This document shows, in pieces, positions 1-8,501 of a stretch of DNA of 64,000 bases. The first letter of the stretch is position 1. The number at the start of each line of letters is the position of its first letter. This DNA comes from an uncultured Actinomycetes bacterium (GTDB taxonomy: Bacteria; Actinomycetota; Actinomycetes; S36-B12; CAIYMF01). The stretch spans positions 1-64,000 of the forward strand of contig CAIXFH010000192.1 in NCBI GenBank assembly GCA_903918645.1, written 5' to 3'. Both the position numbers and the translations under genes were made by a program. The notes below the pieces were generated by a model. That model did not search any database. It saw only the letters and a list, made by a program, of their open reading frames with translations, and was not told where the DNA came from.

Positions 1-90
1 ATCCACGAGTGTCCACCGCTATCAACCAGCTTTCCGCTCGACGCGAAGTCGGATGATGCGAGGCGCGCGCGGATCTGAGCGAAACCCGGT

Positions 91-1095
91 GTGCTGACCG
101 AGTACCTGTCGTGGCGCTGGAGTCTGCTGGTTAACACTCCCATCGCGATCACGGCGGTACTGCTGGCGATCCCGTTCGTCCGCGAGAGCAAGGCCGAAGG
201 CCACCCGCAGTACGACATCGCCGGAGCGATCACCGCTACTGCTGGCCTTGTGTCGCTGGTCTATGGCTTCACTCGCGCGGCGCCCAAGGCATTTACCGAT
301 TCAGCGCACTGGACTGATGGCACCACCTTGGCCTGCTTTGGCTTCTCAGCACTGATGCTGGTGTCCTTCTTCGTCATCGAGAATCGAGTGACTAACCCGC
401 TGGTGCCCATGCGGATTCTGCTGAACCGCAACAGGGGCGCCGCGTACCTCATCTCCCTCATTGTCGGCATCGGCCTGTTCGCGATGTTCCTGTTCCTCGG
501 CCTCTACCTTCAGGTAGTGCAGGGCTACTCGCCCATCCGGGCCGGCTTCGCGTTCCTACCGTTCAGCGTGGGCATCATCGCCGGAGCTGGTGTGGCGAGT
601 CAGTTGCTGCCGAAGGTTGGCCCGAAGCCGCTCATGGTGCCCGGTCTGATCGCTGGCGCCCTCGGGCTGTTCTGGCTCTCACGTCTCGAGCCTGGGTCCA
701 GCTACGCAGTGCACATTCTCCCTGCCATGATCTTGATCAGCCTAGGTATGGCTTTCAACTTCATCCCTGTGTCATCTGTTGCCTTGCACGGGATCGGACG
801 GCAGGACGCTGGGGTTGGGTCGGCGCTTATCAATACCTCGCAGCAGGTTGGTGGTGCGGTCGGTACGGCGTTGCTCAACACAGTTGCAGTGGCTGCCACG
901 ACCGCTTACCTCACGTCGCACGACACCATCGGTGCAGCTTCAGTCGCGGCTGGCCTTACCGCTGGCTACACCCGATCGTTCGCGGTCGGCGGTGTGATGT
1001 TGCTGATTGCGGCTGTGGTCACCGCGTTCATGCTGACTATTGGCAAGGATGCCGTGCGAGAGGACGACGAGGCGCCGCTCGCGCACGTCGGCTGA
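91..1095 (+). CDS. DHA2-type MFS drug-efflux transporter, 5'-truncated
   Basis: The product resembles the C-terminal two thirds of a 14-helix proton-driven multidrug exporter of the EmrB/QacA (DHA2) family in the inner membrane. It opens with LTEYLSWRW, which in full-length relatives follows the fifth or so helix, and about eight or nine hydrophobic segments follow in 334 residues; the family norm is near 480-500. An in-frame TGA at 76-78 and unrelated bases before it mean the missing first part is not in this window in any frame. It is therefore either a genuinely truncated gene or a sequence join near base 80. The GTG at 91 is simply the first usable codon. Family assignment is firm; functionality is doubtful. 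Confidence 0.8.
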   Translation: MLTEYLSWRWSLLVNTPIAITAVLLAIPFVRESKAEGHPQYDIAGAITATAGLVSLVYGFTRAAPKAFTDSAHWTDGTTLACFGFSALMLVSFFVIENRVTNPLVPMRILLNRNRGAAYLISLIVGIGLFAMFLFLGLYLQVVQGYSPIRAGFAFLPFSVGIIAGAGVASQLLPKVGPKPLMVPGLIAGALGLFWLSRLEPGSSYAVHILPAMILISLGMAFNFIPVSSVALHGIGRQDAGVGSALINTSQQVGGAVGTALLNTVAVAATTAYLTSHDTIGAASVAAGLTAGYTRSFAVGGVMLLIAAVVTAFMLTIGKDAVREDDEAPLAHVG

Positions 1096-1148
1096 GCTGA
1101 CCACACTTCGCGCGTTTACCCCGCTCTCGGCCGCGGGCACGACACACT

Positions 1149-1904
1149 GTGCGAGTGGGATTGACTCTGGCGATCGATTGCGGTGGCACGGGCATCAAGG
1201 GTTCGGTCCTGGACGAAGCCGGGACCCTGCGGGTTAAGGCCCAGCGGATCGCGACCCCGTATCCCCTGTCCGTGGAGCGCTTTGTGGACGCACTCGGCGA
1301 GCTCGCGGCCGCTTTGCCCGCTGCCGATCGCGCGACAGTCGGTATTCCAGGGATGGTTCGCCACGGTGTGGTTATCGCGACCCCGCACTATGTGACAGAA
1401 GGCGGACCTCGGACTCGTGTCAGCGCTGACTTATTTGACCAGTGGAGCGGCTTCGATGCTCGCGATGCGCTCACCAAGCGATTCGGCATACCGACTCTTG
1501 TTCTCAACGACGCCGAAGTCCATGGCGCTGGTGTCGTTACCGGCATGGGGCTCGAACTGGTTCTTACCCTGGGCACGGGGTTGGGTTGTGCGCTCTTTGA
1601 CGGCGGCCACTTGGCTCCGCACCTCGAGCTCTCGCAGGCCCCCGTTCGCTGGGGACTCAGCTATGACACTTACATCGGCGACCGTGAGCGCCGAAGACTG
1701 GGCCCGGCCTTCTGGTCGCGCCGGGTACGTCGAGTCGTCGAGGCCTTGCGGCCGGTGTTCATGTGGGATCGCCTCTATCTCGGCGGGGGCAATGCGCGAG
1801 TGCTGAGCGCTGAAGTCATTGCCGCGCTGGGCGATGATGTTGTGATCGTGCCCAACAGCGCCGGCATTGTCGGCGGCGTGCGAGCTTGGGAGCTTGGTCA
1901 CTAG
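1149..1904 (+). CDS. ppgK: ROK-family polyphosphate glucokinase-like kinase
   Basis: Cytosolic sugar kinase that would phosphorylate glucose with polyphosphate or ATP. The ROK/actin-like ATPase fold is visible: DCGGTG phosphate loop at residues 10-15, VGIPGMV at 64-70, the catalytic Asp within ND at 120-121, LGTGLG at 141-146 and a C-terminal LYLGGGNAR segment. At 251 residues it matches actinobacterial PPGKs. The GTG start at 1149 puts the first strand right at the N terminus. The gene ends inside a 14-base repeat whose first copy contains the stop codon. Whether polyphosphate is really used cannot be read from the sequence. Confidence 0.85.
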   Translation: MRVGLTLAIDCGGTGIKGSVLDEAGTLRVKAQRIATPYPLSVERFVDALGELAAALPAADRATVGIPGMVRHGVVIATPHYVTEGGPRTRVSADLFDQWSGFDARDALTKRFGIPTLVLNDAEVHGAGVVTGMGLELVLTLGTGLGCALFDGGHLAPHLELSQAPVRWGLSYDTYIGDRERRRLGPAFWSRRVRRVVEALRPVFMWDRLYLGGGNARVLSAEVIAALGDDVVIVPNSAGIVGGVRAWELGH

Positions 1905-1940
1905 AGCTTGGTCACTAGAGATTGGTCACTAGATCTAGTG
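1891..1940. repeat. Three 14-base direct repeats plus 14-base palindrome over the ppgK stop
   Basis: The unit AGCTTGGTCACTAG occurs at 1891-1904 and 1905-1918, and again at 1919-1932 with one change (C to A). The first unit carries the TAG stop of the kinase gene. The last unit runs into CACTAGATCTAGTG (1927-1940), a perfect palindrome that could form a small hairpin between the kinase and the DUF1015 gene. It may be a slippage product or a transcript end signal. Confidence 0.85.
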
Positions 1941-2062
1941 GTCATTAGGTCTGTACCAAAATGTCCGTACCCCTAGGTCGCGGCGCCTTGGGTCTTGACC
2001 TGTGCGCACCAGCGAGGGCGGCTGCCGATAGGTTCGTCCTATACCCATCGACGGAGGTTCTT

Positions 2063-3280
2063 GTGGTTGACGTTCGCCCGTTTCGCGCTCTACGGCCCGC
2101 AGTCGGACTTGAGCAGCGCGTCATCTGCCCGCCCTACGACGTCATCGACGTTGAGGAGGCTCGGGCATATGCCGGCGGCGACGCAGACTCGTTCCTTCGT
2201 GTGTCTCGTCCAGAGATCGATCTACCTGCCAGTGTCGACCCGCACGCCGATGAGGTCTATGCGCGTGGGCGCGCGAACCTTGATGAGTTCATCGCGCGCG
2301 GAGTGCTGGTCAGGGACGAAGTTCCAACATATTCGGTGTACCGCTTGGTGATGGGCGAGGTAGTTCAGACCGGCATCGTGGCCGCTGTGTCGGTCGAGGA
2401 TTACAACGCAGATCGAGTGCGCATTCACGAATTCACCCGACCCGACAAGGAACTTGATCGGGTACGTCACATCGCTGCACTCGATACCCAAGACGAACCG
2501 GTGTTCTTGTTAGCCCGCCGATCGGCTGATGTTGACGCCATAGTCGGCCGCGTTGTCGCGCGTAAGCCAGATGTTGATCTCGTTGCGCGCGATGGTATTT
2601 CGCACACGTTGTGGGTGGTGAGCGACGCGGCGGAAGTTGCGGCGCTGCATCACGCGCTTGCAGCCACCGGCCACCTCTACGTGGCCGATGGGCATCACCG
2701 CAGCGCCGCGGCGTCGCGAGTTCACGCAGCGCGCGCTGGGCAACCTGGTGAGCATGACGCGTTCCTCGCAGTCGTGTTTCCACTCGATGACGTTCATGTC
2801 ATGGCCTACAACCGCGTGGTGGTTGATCTCGTCGGTCGCACCCCTGCGGAGTTTCTTGCAGCCTTGGCTGATGTCTTCGATATCACTGATGCGCCGTCCG
2901 CTGTGTCGCCAGTTACTCGACACGAGTTCGGTATCCATCTCGATGGACGATGGTTTCTAGCACGCGCCCGAGTGGTCGACGAGAGTGATCCGCTCGCTCG
3001 TCTCGACGTCTCTATCCTGCAAGATCAAGTCCTGGCGCCGTTGCTGTCGATCGGCGATCCGCGTACCGACTCTCGCATCGCATTCGTGGGTGGGATTCGC
3101 GGCACTGCCGAGATCGAACGCTTGATGTCCTCAGGCCGTGCAGCCGTAGGCTTTACGCTCTTTCCGACGTCGACTGAGGAACTCGTCAGCGTTGCGGATG
3201 CCGGTCAGGTGATGCCACCGAAGTCGACTTGGTTCGAGCCCAAACTCGCTAGTGGCTTGTTCTTGCACCCGCTGGACTAG
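2063..3280 (+). CDS. DUF1015 family protein
   Basis: Conserved cytosolic protein of the DUF1015 family, 405 residues from the chosen start. The family's hallmark VADGHHRS motif lies near residues 206-213 and resembles the ParB/sulfiredoxin-like nucleotide-binding motif; the N terminus VRPFRALRP and the PPYDVI segment are also typical. I chose GTG 2063 because an ACGGAGG ribosome site at 2051-2057 lies five bases before it; the reading frame stays open to 1961, but that extra part looks non-coding. Function is unproven; an enzyme acting on a nucleotide or amino acid is only a guess from the motif. Confidence 0.8.
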   Translation: MVDVRPFRALRPAVGLEQRVICPPYDVIDVEEARAYAGGDADSFLRVSRPEIDLPASVDPHADEVYARGRANLDEFIARGVLVRDEVPTYSVYRLVMGEVVQTGIVAAVSVEDYNADRVRIHEFTRPDKELDRVRHIAALDTQDEPVFLLARRSADVDAIVGRVVARKPDVDLVARDGISHTLWVVSDAAEVAALHHALAATGHLYVADGHHRSAAASRVHAARAGQPGEHDAFLAVVFPLDDVHVMAYNRVVVDLVGRTPAEFLAALADVFDITDAPSAVSPVTRHEFGIHLDGRWFLARARVVDESDPLARLDVSILQDQVLAPLLSIGDPRTDSRIAFVGGIRGTAEIERLMSSGRAAVGFTLFPTSTEELVSVADAGQVMPPKSTWFEPKLASGLFLHPLD

Positions 3281-3310
3281 CAGGTTGAGATCAGTCAGCG
3301 TCAGTCAGCG

Positions 3311-4723
3311 TCAACCGAGCAGAGTACGTGCGGCGTGTACGTGGAAGTCAGCCGACAACGTGATGTCGTCGATGTGCACTCGTTCGTTCTTGTTGTGATA
3401 CCCAGCTTCCAAGATGTCGCTCGGCGTTGAGGCAAAGGGGCTAAATCCATATGCGACAGTGCCGAATTCGCGTCGCAGGTATACCGAGTCAGTGAATCCG
3501 GTGCACAGCACGGGCATCAGGCTCGCGCTTAGTTCCTCGGCTACATAACTGGAGATGAGATCCCACAACGGGCCGCTGGGCTCTGATGCATTGCCGTGGA
3601 TTGCCGAGCCGTGGATCACCGACAACTCATACGCGACGTCATCACCGAGGCGTCGTCGCACTGCTTCAAGCACTTCAGCCTCAGTGGTGCCGGGCAGGAT
3701 GCGGCAGTCAAGCTCGACAGCGGCGCGCGCTGGCATCACGTTGCGAGCCGATGAGCCGTGCAGCATGGTCGGCGCCATCGTGGTGCCAGCTACCGAGGTC
3801 AGTGCGTGACGCCACTTGGGATGCTTGGCTGACGCGAGGGCGATCGCCTGCTCAATCCCCAGCCGGTCGACAACCCCGACCTCGCCTAGTAGCGCGTCGA
3901 TCATCGAGCGCACTGCCGGATGGTCGATCGGCTCAGCCTGGCCTTTGCCCAAGGTGGCGAGGAGTCGACCAAGTAGGGGCACTGCGTTATCGCCCAGGGT
4001 GGGCACCGAGGCGTGTCCGGCTTCGCCGATGGTCTCCACGAGGATTGGGCAGGTGCCCTTCTCGCCGACAGCAATATCGATCACGTAGCGATCGTCCACC
4101 AGCGTGTACGCGAGCCCGCCGCCTTCGTTCAATGCGTAGGTCGTCGCGATGTCTGGTCGTTCGAGCACAAGCCAGTTCATCCCGACGTCGGCGGAACCGT
4201 CCTCTTCATCGGAGACGCAGACGAAGAGGAGGTCGCCAGTACCGCGCCAGCCGGTTCGGGCGAGCGAGGCCATGGCAGCGGCCCGCGAAGCCACTTCGTT
4301 CTTCATGTCGATTGCGCCTCGACCCCACATGTAGCCGTCGTCGTCGATTTCGGCCGCGAACGGTGGGTGGTCCCAGTCTCGAGCATCGGCGGGCACGACG
4401 TCGCTGTGGCCGACGAAGGAAAGCGTTGGGCCAGAAGCAGTTCCAGGGATTCGCGCAACTATGTTTGCTCGAGCGGGGTCGCGTGCAATGAGTTCGACCT
4501 CGATACCAGCGCTCCCGAAGTAGCCAGCGAGGATCTCAGCAACTGCCGTCTCGTTGCCGTTGGTCGAGTCGACGCGGATCATCGCGGCCGCGAGTTCAAC
4601 TGCCTCTCTGCGGCGTTGCTCAGCCTCGCCTGGTGCCTCGAACCCAGAGCCTGGGGCTGGGTTCATAACGGGGTCGACTGCGGTGTCGCGTCGAACGTCG
4701 CTGGGTACAGGGGAAGCGGCCAT
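3311..4723 (-). CDS. M20 family zinc metallopeptidase / deacylase
   Basis: Cytosolic dizinc amidohydrolase of the M20/M25/M40 family (dipeptidase, succinyl-diaminopimelate desuccinylase and acetylornithine deacetylase relatives). Residues expected to bind zinc are seen: His106 in GHSDVV, Asp139 in GRGAIDM, and the catalytic/metal Glu pair 173-174 in SDEEDGS. A dimerisation domain is inserted between about 220 and 345. The 470-residue length includes a variable N terminus; starting at Met20 would give about 451 residues, close to the family norm. It stands alone, divergent from the sdh operon. The substrate (dipeptide or N-acyl amino acid) cannot be told. Confidence 0.85.
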   Translation of the reverse strand: MAASPVPSDVRRDTAVDPVMNPAPGSGFEAPGEAEQRRREAVELAAAMIRVDSTNGNETAVAEILAGYFGSAGIEVELIARDPARANIVARIPGTASGPTLSFVGHSDVVPADARDWDHPPFAAEIDDDGYMWGRGAIDMKNEVASRAAAMASLARTGWRGTGDLLFVCVSDEEDGSADVGMNWLVLERPDIATTYALNEGGGLAYTLVDDRYVIDIAVGEKGTCPILVETIGEAGHASVPTLGDNAVPLLGRLLATLGKGQAEPIDHPAVRSMIDALLGEVGVVDRLGIEQAIALASAKHPKWRHALTSVAGTTMAPTMLHGSSARNVMPARAAVELDCRILPGTTEAEVLEAVRRRLGDDVAYELSVIHGSAIHGNASEPSGPLWDLISSYVAEELSASLMPVLCTGFTDSVYLRREFGTVAYGFSPFASTPSDILEAGYHNKNERVHIDDITLSADFHVHAARTLLG

Positions 4724-4939
4724 ACCCGCAGGCTATGAGAAGTGCGACCTGCTGGGGTGGTTAGCGGCCAAGATTTCTCGGGGGAGGGGCCTAGCAGTGC
4801 CCGCGGCGGTCACGCAGTCGACAATGTGGGATCGGTCACGATGTGCGTTTTGGGGGCAATGTGAGTACGCCTAAGGCTCCCCTTGGTGGCACACTCAAGC
4901 GCACATCAATTGATCACGCGTGGACGGGTAGGAAGCCAC

Positions 4940-5731
4940 ATGGCGACGACCGGCATTGAGGCACCAGGGCGTGCCCAGATCGGGGCCAAGACCCTGCGTA
5001 CGGATCGCTGGTGGATCACTCCGCTGGTGACCTTCATCGCGCTGTCGGGTTTCTTGGTCTATTCGACCTGGCGGGTGCTGAGCAACCAGTACTACTTCTA
5101 CGAGCCATACATCTCGGTGTATTACTCGCCGTGCTTGTCCAACACCTGCGTTCCAGGTTCGGGCTTTGCGAATACCCCGATCTCGTGGTGGTCGCTCTCG
5201 CCCGCGCTCCTGACTGCGTGGATCCCGTTGGCTTTTCGATTCACGTGCTACTACTACCGCAAGTCCTACTACCGTGCGTTCTGGATGTCGCCGCCCGCGT
5301 GCGCAGTGGCAGAGCCGCATGGCAAGTACACCGGTGAGCGTCGCCTCCCGCTGATCTTCAACAATGTGCACCGATACGCGTTCTATCTCGGCCTTCTCCT
5401 CAACGTCGTACTCACGTGGGATGCCATCATCGCGTTCCGCAACCACGACGGTCAGTGGGGCCACATGGGCTTGGGCACCTTGCTCTTGGTGGCCAACGCC
5501 GCATGTTTGTGGATGTACAGCCTGTCGTGTCACTCGTGCCGCAACGCGGTCGGTGGCCGCATCACCCACTTCAGCAAGCACCCGGTGCGGTATCAGATGT
5601 GGACCTTTGTCTCCAAGCTCAACAAGAAGCACATGCAATGGGCGTGGATCTCGCTCGGCACGGTGGTGCTCGCTGACTTCTATGTCTACCTGTTGGCAAG
5701 TGGCCGCGTCACCGATATCACCTTCTTCTAG
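4940..5731 (+). CDS. sdhC: Succinate dehydrogenase membrane anchor (cytochrome b) subunit
   Basis: Membrane anchor of complex II that delivers electrons from the iron-sulfur subunit to menaquinone. It is 263 residues with about five hydrophobic helices (roughly 27-48, 85-110, 147-168, 178-200, 226-246), the fused single-subunit form of actinobacterial Sdh. Histidines in NNVHRYAF and in the Cys/His-rich SLSCHSCRNAV segment are candidate haem or quinone-site residues. ATG 4940 is preferred to the upstream GTG 4883, because TAGGAA lies just before it and the product then starts MATTGIEAPG. First gene of sdhCAB; the gap to sdhA is 34 bases. Confidence 0.88.
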   Translation: MATTGIEAPGRAQIGAKTLRTDRWWITPLVTFIALSGFLVYSTWRVLSNQYYFYEPYISVYYSPCLSNTCVPGSGFANTPISWWSLSPALLTAWIPLAFRFTCYYYRKSYYRAFWMSPPACAVAEPHGKYTGERRLPLIFNNVHRYAFYLGLLLNVVLTWDAIIAFRNHDGQWGHMGLGTLLLVANAACLWMYSLSCHSCRNAVGGRITHFSKHPVRYQMWTFVSKLNKKHMQWAWISLGTVVLADFYVYLLASGRVTDITFF

Positions 5732-5765
5732 AACCATCGAACAGCGCACGTCGAAAAGGACTTAG

Positions 5766-7697
5766 ATGAGCGAGATCGAGCGCCACACATACGACGTCGT
5801 CGTCATCGGTGCGGGCGGTGCTGGACTCCGTGCAGCGATCGAGGCGCGCAGCAACGGCAAACGCACAGCGATTGTCTGTAAGTCGTTGTTCGGCAAGGCA
5901 CACACTGTGATGGCCGAGGGTGGTATCGCCGCTGCCATGGGCAACGTCAACCCCCATGACAACTGGCAGGTGCACTTCCGCGACACGATGCGTGGGGGCA
6001 AGTTCCTCAACTCGTGGCGGATGGCTGAACTCCACGCGAAGGAAGCACCGCAGCGGGTTTGGGAACTTGAGACGTACGGTGCGTTGTTTGACCGCACACC
6101 CGAGGGCAAGATCAGCCAGCGCAACTTCGGTGGGCACGAGTACCCCCGCCTCGCTCACGTTGGTGACCGCACGGGCCTGGAGTTGATTCGTACCCTGCAG
6201 CAGAAGATCGTGTCGCTGCAGCAAGAGGACTTCCGCAACACCGGTGACTACGAGTCCTACATCAAGGTCTTCGCTGAGTGCACGATCACTCGACTGCTCA
6301 CCGATGATTCTGGTGCTATCGCTGGCGCCTTCGGGTACTTCCGCGAGACGGGCGACTTCGTCACTTTCGAGGCGCCTGCAGTGGTGTTGGCCACTGGTGG
6401 CATTGGCAAGTCGTTCAAGGTCACCAGTAACTCCTGGGAGTACACAGGTGATGGCCACGCTCTCGCCATGCGTGCTGGCGGCACCACGCTCAACATGGAA
6501 TTCATTCAGTTCCACCCGACCGGCATGGTGTGGCCGCCGTCGGTTAAGGGCATCTTGGTCACTGAGTCGGTGCGTGGAGACGGTGGCGTGCTCACCAACT
6601 CTGAGGGCACCCGCTTCATGTTCAACTACATCCCCGACGTATTCAAGGACAAGTACGCGACCACCCCCGAAGAGGCTGATCGCTGGTACGCCGATCCCGA
6701 CAACAACCGTCGTCCACCAGAATTGCTGCCGCGCGACGAGGTGGCGCGAGCCATCAACTCCGAGGTCAAGGCCGGCCGTGGAACCCCCAACGGTGGCGTC
6801 TATCTCGACGTGTCCAAGCGGTTGCCCGCAGACGTCATCCGCAAGAAGCTCCCTTCGATGTGGCATCAGTTCAAGGAACTCGCCGATGTCGACATCACCG
6901 CGCAGGCGATGGAAGTTGGGCCTACGTGTCACTACGTGATGGGTGGCGTCGAGGTCGACCCCGATTCTGGTTCAGCGAAGGTGCCCGGCTTGTTCGCCGC
7001 CGGCGAGGTGTCTGGCGGGATGCACGGCTCGAATCGCCTGGGCGGTAACTCACTATCTGACTTGCTCGTTTTTGGTCGAAGGGCGGGGCTCGGGGCTTCG
7101 GAGTATGTCGACGCGATGGGTGATCGCCGTCCCAAGGTCACTGAGTCGATGCTCGTCGACGCTGAGGCCGAGGCTCTGGTGCCGTTCACGACCGACGGTG
7201 GCGAAAACCCCTACTCGATTCACGCTGAGTTGCAGCAGACCATGAACGATCTGGTTGGCATCATCCGCACTGAGTCCGAGATGGTCGATGCACTCGAGAA
7301 GCTGGCGGCCTTCCGCGAGCGCGTGACACGTGTTTCGGTCGTGGGTGGTCGTGCGTTCAACCCGGGCTGGCACCTCGCACTCGATCTCAAGAACATCATC
7401 ATGGTGTCCGAGTGTGTTGCGAAGTCAGCACTCGAGCGTCAGGAAAGTCGCGGCGGGCACACTCGCGATGACTTCCCGACCTTAGATCCCAACTGGCGCA
7501 AGGTAAATGTCGTGTGTCGGATCGACGGCGACTCGGTGGCGATCAAGCAGCAGCCGATCATCGCGATGCGTCCTGACCTGTTGGGCCTATTTGACGTCGA
7601 GGAATTGAAGAAGTACCTGACCGCTCCTGAACTGCCGAATGCTGAACTGCCGAACGCTGAACTGCCGAACGCTGATCTAGGGAAGGGTGATCTCTGA
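5766..7697 (+). CDS. sdhA: Succinate dehydrogenase / fumarate reductase flavoprotein subunit
   Basis: Catalytic subunit of complex II, oxidising succinate to fumarate with covalent FAD. Visible: the dinucleotide motif VIGAGGAGLRAA from about residue 12, HTVMAEGGIAAA, where the histidine is the usual FAD attachment site, IQFHPTGM and RGDGGVLTN of the dicarboxylate site, and GSNRLGGNSLSDLLVFG near 420-437. At 643 residues it is normal for actinobacterial SdhA. The C terminus carries an unusual run of three ELPNA units (7629-7673) and then ADL. The stop overlaps the sdhB start by one base (TGATG), implying coupled translation. Confidence 0.95.
   Translation: MSEIERHTYDVVVIGAGGAGLRAAIEARSNGKRTAIVCKSLFGKAHTVMAEGGIAAAMGNVNPHDNWQVHFRDTMRGGKFLNSWRMAELHAKEAPQRVWELETYGALFDRTPEGKISQRNFGGHEYPRLAHVGDRTGLELIRTLQQKIVSLQQEDFRNTGDYESYIKVFAECTITRLLTDDSGAIAGAFGYFRETGDFVTFEAPAVVLATGGIGKSFKVTSNSWEYTGDGHALAMRAGGTTLNMEFIQFHPTGMVWPPSVKGILVTESVRGDGGVLTNSEGTRFMFNYIPDVFKDKYATTPEEADRWYADPDNNRRPPELLPRDEVARAINSEVKAGRGTPNGGVYLDVSKRLPADVIRKKLPSMWHQFKELADVDITAQAMEVGPTCHYVMGGVEVDPDSGSAKVPGLFAAGEVSGGMHGSNRLGGNSLSDLLVFGRRAGLGASEYVDAMGDRRPKVTESMLVDAEAEALVPFTTDGGENPYSIHAELQQTMNDLVGIIRTESEMVDALEKLAAFRERVTRVSVVGGRAFNPGWHLALDLKNIIMVSECVAKSALERQESRGGHTRDDFPTLDPNWRKVNVVCRIDGDSVAIKQQPIIAMRPDLLGLFDVEELKKYLTAPELPNAELPNAELPNADLGKGDL
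7629..7673 (+). repeat. Three 15-base in-frame repeats at the sdhA 3' end
   Basis: GAACTGCCGAAYGCT repeats perfectly in phase at 7629-7643, 7644-7658 and 7659-7673 (one silent T/C difference), encoding ELPNA three times in the tail of SdhA. Period 15 keeps the frame, so unit number could vary without breaking the protein. Confidence 0.9.
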
Positions 7698-8479
7698 TGG
7701 GGTACTTGGCGAAGTTCCGCGTATGGCGGGGCGACAACGAGGGTGGCGGGCTACAGGACTATGCGGTAGAGGTCAACGAGGGCGAGGTCGTACTCGACAT
7801 CGTGCACCGGCTCCAGGCCACGCAGACCCCAGATCTGGCGGTCCGCTGGAACTGCAAGGCTGGTAAGTGTGGCTCGTGCAGCGCCGAGGTCAACGGCCGT
7901 CCACGTCTGATGTGCATGACCCGGATGAGTACCTTCACCGAGGACGAGGTCATCACTGTCACGCCGATGCGGACCTTCCCGGTGATTCGAGATCTGGTCA
8001 CTGACGTGTCGTACAACTACGAGAAGGCCCGCATGGTGCCCTCGTTCGCACCGCCGGCTGACCTTGAGCCGGGCGACTACCGGATGGCCCAGATCGACGT
8101 CGAGCGCTCGCAAGAGTTCCGCAAGTGCATCGAGTGCTTCCTGTGCAACAACACCTGCCACGCCGTGCGCGATCACGAGGAGAACAAGACCAGCTTCTCC
8201 GGGCCACGCTTCCTGATGCGGATCGCCGAGTTGGACATGCACCCGCTCGACACTGTTGATCGCCGTCAGGTAGCGGTCGAGGAACATGGCATCGGCTACT
8301 GCAACATCACCAAATGCTGCACCGACGTGTGTCCTGAGCACATCGCGATCACCGACAACGCGATCATCCCGTTGAAGGAGCGCGTCGCTGACAAGAAATA
8401 CGATCCGCTGTTCTCGATCGCGTCGCTCTTCCGCCGCAACAAGGACGACCGCACCGCGCCGCCGGCCGCCAAGGTCTGA
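7697..8479 (+). CDS. sdhB: Succinate dehydrogenase iron-sulfur subunit
   Basis: Electron-transfer subunit of complex II linking FAD to the membrane anchor. The N-terminal plant-type [2Fe-2S] domain shows CKAGKCGSC followed by the fourth Cys in RLMC (about residues 53-76). The C-terminal alpha-helical domain carries CIECFLCNNTC and CNITKCCTDVCPE for the [4Fe-4S] and [3Fe-4S]-type clusters. At 260 residues it is standard. ATG 7697 overlaps the sdhA stop. A hairpin over the stop codon probably ends the operon. Confidence 0.95.
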   Translation: MGYLAKFRVWRGDNEGGGLQDYAVEVNEGEVVLDIVHRLQATQTPDLAVRWNCKAGKCGSCSAEVNGRPRLMCMTRMSTFTEDEVITVTPMRTFPVIRDLVTDVSYNYEKARMVPSFAPPADLEPGDYRMAQIDVERSQEFRKCIECFLCNNTCHAVRDHEENKTSFSGPRFLMRIAELDMHPLDTVDRRQVAVEEHGIGYCNITKCCTDVCPEHIAITDNAIIPLKERVADKKYDPLFSIASLFRRNKDDRTAPPAAKV

Positions 8480-8495
8480 CCCCCAGACCAGGGGG
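8473..8495. terminator. Candidate hairpin ending sdhCAB
   Basis: GGTCTG (8473-8478) pairs with CAGACC (8484-8489), and alternatively CCCCC (8480-8484) pairs with GGGGG (8491-8495). The two stems exclude each other. They lie between convergent sdhB and the amine oxidase gene. No T-run follows, as is common in actinobacteria. Confidence 0.45.
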
Positions 8496-8501
8496 CCACG
8501 G

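Noticed and set aside
1891-1940. Repeat considered as an insertion-sequence end or attachment site
   Set aside because: No transposase or integrase nearby and no flanking target duplication.
3586-4491. Open frame of about 300 codons antisense to the M20 peptidase
   Set aside because: Arg-rich composition and no recognisable domain; the peptidase frame has all motifs.
5718-6932. Long open frame antisense to sdhA (404 codons)
   Set aside because: It is a high-GC shadow of the intact SdhA frame, with no family-like motifs and no ribosome site.
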